From assembly GCA_963827335.1 (NCBI GenBank), contig CAWHAP010000008.1, forward strand, positions 1 through 64,000: a stretch of DNA of 64,000 nt, given 5' to 3'. Source of the stretch: DASQMT01 sp963827335 (lineage in GTDB: Bacteria > Actinomycetota > Thermoleophilia > Solirubrobacterales > Solirubrobacteraceae). Below the pieces are notes generated by a model. The model had not been told where the DNA came from. It ran no database searches and saw only the letters and a program-made list of their open reading frames with translations. The position numbers were made by a program, and so were the translations under genes. How positions within the stretch are numbered: the first letter of the stretch is position 1; every line of letters begins with the position of its first letter. Shown here one piece after another: positions 57,474-64,000 of the stretch.

Positions 57474-58868
57474 CTAGCCGCCGGCGGCGGGCAGCAGCAC
57501 CGTGAAGCGCGCGCCGCCGCCGTCGGCGTTCTCGGCGTGCACGCGGCCGTGATGGGCGCCGACGATCCCCGCGACGATGGCCAGGCCGAGCCCGGCCCCG
57601 GCCTTGCCGCGCTCGCGGCCGCCCTCGGCGCGCCAGAAGCGGTCGAAGAGCGCGTCCGCGCCGGCGGCCGGCAGCCCCGGGCCGTGGTCGCGGACCTGCA
57701 CGCGCACGTCGTCGCCGGCCCGGGCGACCGCGACCTCGATCGGCGTGCCCGCGGGCGTGTGCACGATCGCGTTGCGCAGCAGGTTGGCGAGGACCTGGCC
57801 GATCTGGTCGGGGTCGCCGAGCACGTCCGCGCCGGGCTCGGCGGCGACGGTGATCGTGCGCTCGCGCGCCGTGGCGCGCGCGTCGTCGACCGCGGTGCGG
57901 GCGATGTCGCCGACGTCGACGCGCAGGCGCACCTGCTCGCGCAGCTCGTCGAGCCGGGCGAGCGCCAGCAGGTCCTCGACGAGGATGCCCATGCGGGCAG
58001 CCTCGTCCTCGATCCGCCGCATCGCCTTGGCGACGTCCTCCGGCTCGCGCGCGGCGCCCATGCGGAACAGCTCGGCGTAGCCCCGGATCGAGGCGAGCGG
58101 CGTGCGCAGCTCGTGCGAGGCGTCGGAGAGGAAGCGGCGCAGCCGGTCCTCGGACTGCTGGCGCTGGGCGAACGCCTCCTCGAGCCGGTCGAGCATGGCG
58201 TTGAGCGCGAGCCCGAGGCGCCCGACCTCGGTGCGCGGGGTCGCGGGGGTGACGCGCCGCGACAGGTCGCCGCCGGCGATGATCCCCGCCGTCGTGCCCA
58301 TCCGGTCCAGCGGGCGCAGCCCGAGCCGGACGAGCAGCGCGGCGACGACGCCCAGGACGAGGAGCACGCCGAGGATCACGAGCGCCTCCACGAGCAGCAG
58401 CCGGTCGAGCGTCGCGTCCGTGTCGGTCAGCGGCACGGCCACCACGACGGTCGCGCCCGGGACCTCCCGCGCGCGCTCGGCCCGGACGCGGTACGCGTCG
58501 TCGCCGCTCCCGACGGTGCGCGGGCGTCCGATCGCGAGGTCGGCCGGGAGCGCGAGCCGCTCCGTGTCCTCGACGAAGACCGAGGCCCGCTGGGGCTTGC
58601 CGATCAGCTTGCCGTTCGAGTCGCGCAGCTCGGCGTAGGTGCCCGACGGGAGGTTGGGCGGCGGCCCGCCGCCGAAGCGGCCGGTGTCGGGGCGCAACCC
58701 CTCGGTCAGCACGCGCTCCATCGGGGGCGCGGCGTCCGCCAGCTGCTGGTCCACCCGCTCGAGCAGGAACGACCGCTGCTCGGCGTACGTGACCGCGGCG
58801 AGCACGAGCAGGCCGACCGCCGCCACGGTCAGCAGCACCGCGATGAGGCGTGCCCGCAGCGAGCTCAT
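57474..58868 (-). CDS. Two-component sensor histidine kinase
   Basis: 464 residues. Two transmembrane helices (8-28 and 158-181) flank a ~130-residue extracytoplasmic sensor. A HAMP segment follows, then the H-box SDASHELRTPLASIRGY (His252), N-box VLANLLRNAIVHT, G1 RDHGPGLP and G2 GAGLGLAIV. It resembles actinobacterial MprB/TrcS-type kinases. The ATG overlaps the stop of the response regulator gene. Confidence 0.93.
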   Translation of the reverse strand: MSSLRARLIAVLLTVAAVGLLVLAAVTYAEQRSFLLERVDQQLADAAPPMERVLTEGLRPDTGRFGGGPPPNLPSGTYAELRDSNGKLIGKPQRASVFVEDTERLALPADLAIGRPRTVGSGDDAYRVRAERAREVPGATVVVAVPLTDTDATLDRLLLVEALVILGVLLVLGVVAALLVRLGLRPLDRMGTTAGIIAGGDLSRRVTPATPRTEVGRLGLALNAMLDRLEEAFAQRQQSEDRLRRFLSDASHELRTPLASIRGYAELFRMGAAREPEDVAKAMRRIEDEAARMGILVEDLLALARLDELREQVRLRVDVGDIARTAVDDARATARERTITVAAEPGADVLGDPDQIGQVLANLLRNAIVHTPAGTPIEVAVARAGDDVRVQVRDHGPGLPAAGADALFDRFWRAEGGRERGKAGAGLGLAIVAGIVGAHHGRVHAENADGGGARFTVLLPAAGG

Positions 58869-59569
58869 CCGGCACGCGGGGCGCGGAGCGCGTACCCCAC
58901 GCCGCGTACCGTGTGGATCAGCTGCGGGCCGTGGGCGTCGAGCTTCTTGCGCAGGTAGGAGACGTAGGTCTCCAGCACGCGCGCGTCGCCGCCGAAGTCG
59001 TAGTCCCAGACGTGGTTGAGGATCTGCTCGCGCGTGAGGACCCGGCGCGGGTTGAGCATCAGGTACCGCAGCAGCCGGTACTCGGTCGCCGTCAGGTCGA
59101 CGGGGGCGCCGGCGCGGGCGACCTCGCGCGTGTCGTCGTCGAGCTCGAGATCCTCGAAGGCCAGCCGGCTCGAGTCGGCGGCGGCCTGGCCCGTGCGGCG
59201 CAGGACGGTGCGGATGCGCGCCACCAGCTCCTCGAGGCTGAACGGCTTGGTCACGTAGTCGTCGCCGCCCAGCGTGAGGCCGCGGATCTTGTCCTCGGTG
59301 GCGTCGCGCGCGGTGAGGAAGATGATCGGGATCTCCGCGCGCCGCGCTCCCAGCCGGCGGGCGACCTCGAAGCCCTCCATGTCGGGGAGCATCACGTCGA
59401 GCACCATCAGCTGCGGCTTGAACGAGGACGCCGCGGCGAGCGCCTGCTCGCCGGTCGCGGCGGTCTCCACCGCGAAGCCCTGGAACCGCAGGGCCATCGA
59501 GAGGACGTCGAGGATGTTGGGCTCGTCGTCGACGACGAGCACGCGGTGGGAGTCTGCGGCGGCGGCCAT
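58865..59569 (-). CDS. OmpR-family response regulator
   Basis: 234 residues. The receiver domain has acidic pocket VVDDE, phospho-acceptor Asp58 (MVLDVMLPD), Thr in FLTARDA and Lys in VTKPF. The winged helix spans residues ~140-230 (LTATEYRLLRYLMLNPRRVL, YVSYLRKKLD, VRGVGYALR). It lies first in the operon with its cognate kinase, four-base overlap. TrcR-like; targets unknown. Confidence 0.94.
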   Translation of the reverse strand: MAAAADSHRVLVVDDEPNILDVLSMALRFQGFAVETAATGEQALAAASSFKPQLMVLDVMLPDMEGFEVARRLGARRAEIPIIFLTARDATEDKIRGLTLGGDDYVTKPFSLEELVARIRTVLRRTGQAAADSSRLAFEDLELDDDTREVARAGAPVDLTATEYRLLRYLMLNPRRVLTREQILNHVWDYDFGGDARVLETYVSYLRKKLDAHGPQLIHTVRGVGYALRAPRAG

Positions 59570-59618
59570 CTCCCATCCATTGTCGTCGGAAAGCTTGGAG
59601 TCTCCTGGGAGGCTCCTG

Positions 59619-60974
59619 TCAATCCACCCAGCGTCCGACGCCGCCGTCGACCACGTGGATGACGTGCTCGGCGCCGTGGCGGGCGAGCAGGCTCGCGGCG
59701 ACGGCGGCGCGCTGCCCCGAGCCGCAGATCGCCGCGACCGGCCGCTGCGGGTCCAGCCCCTCGGGCAGCGCGTGCAGGTCGTGGTAGGGCGTGTGGATCG
59801 AGCCCGGGATGTGCCCGCGGTCCCACTCGTCGCGCTCGCGCACGTCGAGGATCTGGATCGCCTCGGCGTCGCGGCGGTCGCGCAGCTCCGGCACCGTCAT
59901 GCGCCGGATGCGGCCGACGTCGCGGCGCTCCTCGCGCCACGAGGTCATCCCGCCCGCCAGGTAGCCGCCGATGTCGCGCAGCCCGACCGCGGCGGCGAGC
60001 GCGGCCGCGTCGAGCGCGTCCTCGTCGTCGCGGCCGACGAGCACGAGCGGCTGCCCCGGCTCCGCGATCCACGCGAGCTTCGAGCCGAAGCCGGCGCGGC
60101 GCGCGGTGATGCTCACGGCGCCCGGGATGTGCGCCTCGTCGAACTGCAGCTCCGTGCGCACGTCGACGATCAGCGCGCCGTCGGCGCGGGCCTGCTCGAC
60201 CTGGCGCGGGGTGAGCGGGTGCGCGTCGACGCCCTCGACCATGAGCGGGCCGCGGTTGAGCGCGACGATCGCGCGGAAGTTCGGCGGCTGGGGGCCGAGC
60301 GCGGCGGTCGTCGCGGCGACGAACTGGTCGCGGTCCCCGATCTGCAGGAGCGGCTGGCGCGCGCGCTCGAAGCCGATCGTCGAGGCGATCTTCAGGTCCA
60401 TGCCCGGGCCGCCGCAGAGCGAGCCGCCGAGGTGGCCGGGCCACACCTCGCACGCCTCGGGGAGGTGCAGCAGGGTGTCGTGCAGCGAGCGGAAGATGTC
60501 GCGTGCGCCCTCCGTCTCGTCCACGGCGAGATCCGGGCGCGCGATGTCGCCGACGAACAGCGAGTCGCCGGTCAGGACGGCCCACGGCTGGTCGCTGCGG
60601 GCGGTGTCGGTGAGCGCGAAGGCCGTGTGCTCGGGCCGGTGCCCCGGCGTGTGCAGCGCGCGGACGACGAGCGAGCCGAGCGTGAGCTCCCAGCCGTCGT
60701 CGAACGGCTCGTGCTCGTAGTCGGGCTCGGCGAGGCGGTGCACGTGGACGGTCGCCCCGGTGGCGGCCACGAGCCGGCCGTGGCCCGAGACGTGGTCGGC
60801 GTGGTTGTGGGTCTCGAGCACGTGCTCGATCCGCACGCCGAGGTAGCGGGCGAGGCGCAGGTAGTCGTCGATGTCGAGCTTGGGATCGACGACCGCGGCC
60901 ATGCCGGCGTCCTCATCGCCGATGAGGTAGCTGGCGCAGCCGAGGTCGTCGTGCGTGAGCTGGCGGAAGAGCAC
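59619..60974 (-). CDS. MBL-fold hydrolase with two rhodanese domains (persulfide dioxygenase-like)
   Basis: 451 residues from a GTG. The metallo-beta-lactamase domain has THNHADHVSG, the HTPGHRPEHTAF region and WPGHLGGSLCGG. Two rhodanese domains follow. In the first, the active-site loop reads LVGRDDEDA with no Cys, so it is inactive. The second has AICGSGQRAA with Cys near 416. This layout is typical of bacterial ETHE1-like sulfur dioxygenase-rhodanese fusions, which act on glutathione or other persulfides. A TAGGCT box lies 10 nt upstream. Confidence 0.88.
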   Translation of the reverse strand: MLFRQLTHDDLGCASYLIGDEDAGMAAVVDPKLDIDDYLRLARYLGVRIEHVLETHNHADHVSGHGRLVAATGATVHVHRLAEPDYEHEPFDDGWELTLGSLVVRALHTPGHRPEHTAFALTDTARSDQPWAVLTGDSLFVGDIARPDLAVDETEGARDIFRSLHDTLLHLPEACEVWPGHLGGSLCGGPGMDLKIASTIGFERARQPLLQIGDRDQFVAATTAALGPQPPNFRAIVALNRGPLMVEGVDAHPLTPRQVEQARADGALIVDVRTELQFDEAHIPGAVSITARRAGFGSKLAWIAEPGQPLVLVGRDDEDALDAAALAAAVGLRDIGGYLAGGMTSWREERRDVGRIRRMTVPELRDRRDAEAIQILDVRERDEWDRGHIPGSIHTPYHDLHALPEGLDPQRPVAAICGSGQRAAVAASLLARHGAEHVIHVVDGGVGRWVD

Positions 60975-60987
60975 CTGGGGCGGGAGC

Positions 60988-62796
60988 CTACGCTGCCACC
61001 TCGTAGAGCGTCTGGTCTCCGGTCTCGACGCCGGTCACTGCGGTGCCGTGCGCCTGCACCCACGCCGAGACGTCGCCGTCGCCGCCGCCCGGACCACGAC
61101 CGTCGCCCAGCAGCACGTACTTCAACTCGCCGTCGGCGACCATCTGCTCGAGTTGCTCGACGGTGGGCGCCGGGTCACGGCCGCCGAAGCCGCCGATGGT
61201 GACGACCGGCTCGCCCGTGGCGACGATGATCGGCGCGGAGGCCTGGGAGCCGGCCGCGGCGACGAGGTACTTCGCCCCGTCGCGGTTGGCCTCGAGATGC
61301 GCGACGAGGTCGTCGCTGACGCCGTTCGTCCCGCCCATGCCGCCGGACCCGCCCGAGGACGGGCCCGCGGTGACGTCGTCGCCGTTGAGCGCATGGCCCA
61401 GGTTGGCGGCGCTGTAGGCCGCCGGCCCGGCGGTCAGCGCGAGCGCCCCCGCCACGGCGGCGACCGCGACCATGCGCCGGCCGAACAGCTCGGGCATTCG
61501 CAGGGCGAGCGACGCGAACAGCGCGAGCGCGACCAGGACCGCGATCGCCGTGCGCAGCCACGGGACGAAGTCGGGCGCGCGGCCCAGCAGCTCGACGGCC
61601 ATCCAGCCCGTGGCGGCGAGCGCCAGGTCGAGCGCGGCGAGCCCGGCCCACGACGTCCGCGCCCAGCGCCACAGGGTCACGACGCCGGCGCCGCACAGCG
61701 CCGCGACCGCGGGCGCAAGCGCGCTCACGTAGTACGGGTGGAAGATGCCCTGCTGGCCGGAGAAGACGGCCACGTGCACGAGCGCCCAGGCGCCGAACAG
61801 CACCCAAGCGGCGCGGCGGCGGTCCGTGCGCGGCGCGCGCCGCGTCAGCCACAGCCCGGCGAGCAGGCTCACCGCCGCGAGCGGCAGCAGCCAGGCGACC
61901 TGGCCGCCGACCTGCTCGTTGACCATGCGCCAGAGGCCGGCCGCGCCGCCGAAGCTCGCGCCCTGGCCGCCGCCCTCGCCGCCCGTCAGGCGGCCGAAGC
62001 CGTTGTAGCCGAGGATCAGGTCCCACACGCTGCCGTCGGTGCTGCCGCCGATGTAGGGCTTCGCGCCGGGCCACAGGGTCACGGCGACGGGCCACGCCGC
62101 GCTCGTCGCCACCATGGCGACGCCGGCGACGGCGAGCTGGCGGATCCGCGTGCCGAGCGCCGGCGGGCCGGCGAGCAGGTAGGCCGCCGTCAGGGCGGGC
62201 ACGATCATCCAGCCCTGGAGCATCTTCGTCATGAAGGCCAGGCCGACGAGCGCGCCGCACCAGGCGAGGTGCCGCGTGCGCCCGGACTCGAGCGCCCGCA
62301 CGAGCAGGTGGGCGGCGCCGACCATCAGCAGGACGAGCAGCGCGTCGGGGTTGTTCACGCGCGCCACGGCGACGGTCACGGGCGTGAGCGCCAGCGCCGT
62401 CGCGGCGGCGATCCCCGCCACCGGGCCGAACGCGCGCTTGACCGTCGCGTGCAGGAGGCCGACCGCGGCGATCGTGCAGAGCGCCTGCGGCAGCAGGATG
62501 CTGAACGAGGAGAAGCCGAGCACGCGGGCCGACAGGCCCATGAGCCATAGCGAGAGCGGCGGCTTGTCGACGGTGATGAAGCTGCCGGGATCGAGCGAGC
62601 CGAAGAACCAGGCGGTCCAGCTCTCGCTGCCGGCGCGCGCGGCGGCGGCGTAGTAGTCGTTCGAGTAGCCGCTGATCGTCAGGTTCCACAGGCACAGCAC
62701 GGCGGCGAGGCCGAGCACGGCGAGCAGCGCGAGCCGCTCGCGGGTGACGGCCGGGGCCCGCACGGCGGCGGGCCTGGGCAGGGCGAGGCTGGTCAT
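60988..62796 (-). CDS. GT39-type membrane glycosyltransferase (ArnT/PMT-like)
   Basis: 602 residues with about 11-12 transmembrane helices. The first extracytoplasmic loop contains YSNDYYAAAARAGSESW, with the acidic residue expected for a GT-C enzyme, followed by GSFITVDKPPLSLWLMGLSA. The C-terminal soluble part has a Gly/Ser-rich loop (GPSSGGSGGMGGTNG) and YLVAAAGSQASAPIIVATGE. It would transfer sugar from a polyprenyl phosphate donor outside the membrane. The GT2-GtrA protein upstream, six bases away, likely makes or moves that donor. Confidence 0.88.
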   Translation of the reverse strand: MTSLALPRPAAVRAPAVTRERLALLAVLGLAAVLCLWNLTISGYSNDYYAAAARAGSESWTAWFFGSLDPGSFITVDKPPLSLWLMGLSARVLGFSSFSILLPQALCTIAAVGLLHATVKRAFGPVAGIAAATALALTPVTVAVARVNNPDALLVLLMVGAAHLLVRALESGRTRHLAWCGALVGLAFMTKMLQGWMIVPALTAAYLLAGPPALGTRIRQLAVAGVAMVATSAAWPVAVTLWPGAKPYIGGSTDGSVWDLILGYNGFGRLTGGEGGGQGASFGGAAGLWRMVNEQVGGQVAWLLPLAAVSLLAGLWLTRRAPRTDRRRAAWVLFGAWALVHVAVFSGQQGIFHPYYVSALAPAVAALCGAGVVTLWRWARTSWAGLAALDLALAATGWMAVELLGRAPDFVPWLRTAIAVLVALALFASLALRMPELFGRRMVAVAAVAGALALTAGPAAYSAANLGHALNGDDVTAGPSSGGSGGMGGTNGVSDDLVAHLEANRDGAKYLVAAAGSQASAPIIVATGEPVVTIGGFGGRDPAPTVEQLEQMVADGELKYVLLGDGRGPGGGDGDVSAWVQAHGTAVTGVETGDQTLYEVAA

Positions 62797-62802
62797 GGGA
62801 CG

Positions 62803-63978
62803 TCAGGCTCCTTCGGGGGACGCGGCGGGGACGGGCGCGTGCCGGCGCCGGGCGAAGACCCAGCTGCGCAGCGCGACGAAGCGGGTGATCGTCGCCGCCG
62901 TGCTGGCGGCGATCAGGACCGCGAGCTCGAGCGCGCGCGGCGGGTCTGCGTCGAGCCCGTGCAGGACGGCGAGGGCGCCGCTCGTCAGGCAGAGCGTGAG
63001 GACGAACACGACCGCACCGAGCGCGTGCTGGCGCACGAGCCCGGCGCGGCCGCGCAGGCCGAAGGTGAGGCGCCGGTTGGCGGCGGTGTTGCCGAGCGCC
63101 GTGACGGCGAGCGCAGCGGCGTTGGCCGCGCCGGCGCCGAGCGGGCCGCGCAGCAGCAGGAAGAGCAGCGCGTAGGCGAGCGTGCTGGCCGCGCCGACGC
63201 CCATGAAGCGCGCGATCTGCGAGGCGGCGGCGAGCCGTGCGACGCCCTTGAGGTCGTCGATCGCCGTGCGCACGATCCGCACGCGCGAGTCGGGGTCGTC
63301 GACCCAGTCGACCGGCACCTCGTGGATGCGCAGCCCGCGGCGCTGGGCGAGCACGAGCAGCTCCGTGTCGAAGAACCAGCCGTCGTCGCGGACGTCGGCG
63401 AGCAGCGGGTCGAGCACGTCCCGGCGCACCGCCTTGAAGCCGCACTGCGCGTCGGAGAAGCGCGCGCGCAGCGCCGCGTGCAGCACGTGGTTGTAGGAGC
63501 GGGAGACGAACTCGCGCTTGGGCCCGCGGACGACGCGGGCGCCGTGCGCGAGCCGGGTGCCGATCGCGAGGTCCGAATGGCCGGAGAGCAGCGGCGCGAC
63601 GAGCGGGAGCAGGCCGCGCAGGTCCGTCGAGAGGTCGACGTCCATGTAGCAGACGACCCGGGCGCGGCTCGCCGACCAGGCGGCGCGCAGCGCGCGCCCG
63701 CGGCCCTTGACGTCGAGCCGCAGGACGTCGACGCCGGGCAGCTCGCCGGCGAGCCGCGCGGCGATGGCCGGGGTCGCGTCGGTCGAGGCGTTGTCGGCCA
63801 CGACGATCCGCCACGAGAACGGGAACTCGGACGACAGGTAGCGGTGCAGCCGCCGGAGGCTGGCCTCGAGCGCCGCCTCCTCGTCGTGGACGGGCACGAC
63901 GACGTCGATCTGGGGGGCGGGGGCGGTGCTCGGCCGCGCGTAGCGCAGGAAGGCGGGGGAGGAGGCGGGGCTTGACAT
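62803..63978 (-). CDS. Polyprenyl-phosphate glycosyltransferase fused to GtrA domain
   Basis: 391 residues. The GT2 domain spans 22-245 with IDVVVPVHDEEAAL, ADNASTD and the DxD-type MDVDLSTDL. A four-helix GtrA-like membrane domain spans 255-375 (IARFMGVGAASTLAYALLFL). DPM1/GtrB-like activity, making polyprenyl-phospho-sugar on the cytoplasmic face, with GtrA assisting flipping, is predicted. It lies directly before the GT39 transferase, giving a donor-synthesis plus transfer pair. Confidence 0.9.
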   Translation of the reverse strand: MSSPASSPAFLRYARPSTAPAPQIDVVVPVHDEEAALEASLRRLHRYLSSEFPFSWRIVVADNASTDATPAIAARLAGELPGVDVLRLDVKGRGRALRAAWSASRARVVCYMDVDLSTDLRGLLPLVAPLLSGHSDLAIGTRLAHGARVVRGPKREFVSRSYNHVLHAALRARFSDAQCGFKAVRRDVLDPLLADVRDDGWFFDTELLVLAQRRGLRIHEVPVDWVDDPDSRVRIVRTAIDDLKGVARLAAASQIARFMGVGAASTLAYALLFLLLRGPLGAGAANAAALAVTALGNTAANRRLTFGLRGRAGLVRQHALGAVVFVLTLCLTSGALAVLHGLDADPPRALELAVLIAASTAATITRFVALRSWVFARRRHAPVPAASPEGA

Positions 63979-64000
63979 GCGACGAGCTTCGGCGGTGGCC

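Overview
This is a very GC-rich bacterial chromosome segment, almost entirely protein-coding. It carries about 68 genes, one tRNA and no rRNA. The gene content points to an actinobacterium, most likely of the Thermoleophilia/Solirubrobacterales type (Conexibacter- or Patulibacter-like): an F420-type luciferase-like oxidoreductase, a VKOR/DsbA pair, SpoIIE/STAS/HATPase partner-switch genes, several acyl-CoA dehydrogenases, NudC, GT39 and GT2-GtrA, and small secreted proteins with an 'ALGG(S/T)xYAA' N-terminus. The placement is an inference from gene content and composition only. Many start codons lie 6-10 nt behind a TAnnnT box with no Shine-Dalgarno sequence, which is the layout of leaderless actinobacterial mRNAs.

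Layout. 1-7012: three tandem APC permeases with C-terminal UspA domains, a 55-residue membrane peptide and two TrkA/RCK-type NAD-binding proteins, together a plausible cation-uptake locus. 7005-11000: FAD ferredoxin-reductase-like enzyme, MpsC-like protein, Crp-type regulator, a hypothetical gene, tRNA-Gln(CTG) and a GNAT. 11096-15593: an orphan dipeptide-type ABC permease facing a heterodimeric ABC exporter pair. 15653-19369: a divergent FtsH-like AAA/M41 protease in an operon with a single-pass membrane protein and a four-Cys mini-protein. 19472-22405: a GGDEF-EAL protein degenerate in both domains, then a secreted DUF11-repeat protein. 22504-29154: GH3 NagZ-like, LhgO, a YtcJ-like amidohydrolase, zinc-ribbon mini-proteins, a collagen-like protein, a GNAT and an alpha/beta hydrolase. 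29207-36539: DsbA-like/VKOR thiol oxidation pair, a lipoprotein, a formylglycine-generating enzyme homologue, DUF202, a SpoU methyltransferase, a double GNAT and a HerA-like ATPase with altered Walker residues. 36536-39937: circularly permuted ATP-grasp, alpha-E and transglutaminase operon. 39964-44872: LLM oxidoreductase and nudC, a membrane hydrolase, and a DMT transporter divergent from its TetR regulator across two palindromes. 44873-46571: a homocysteine S-methyltransferase flanked on both sides by unusual non-coding arrays. 46572-51244: a TetR with two acyl-CoA dehydrogenases, and a convergent long acyl-CoA dehydrogenase. 51269-54533: cytidylate-kinase-like, CBS, secreted, GNAT and DMT genes. 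54629-59569: SpoIIE phosphatase with STAS and HATPase genes, then a two-component system. 59619-63978: an MBL-rhodanese protein and a GT39/GT2-GtrA glycosyltransferase pair.

The most unusual signals are non-coding or inserted. (i) Two short hairpin elements sit in frame inside unrelated genes (7655-7688 and 47644-47683). Their borders are conserved but their stems differ while keeping pairing. (ii) Two intergenic regions on either side of the homocysteine methyltransferase each begin with a hairpin followed by the same ATTGAGGGGAG tail. Each then carries inverted repeats phased at exactly or nearly 60 bp, with different arm sequences in the two regions. Neither is explained by any feature class I recognise.
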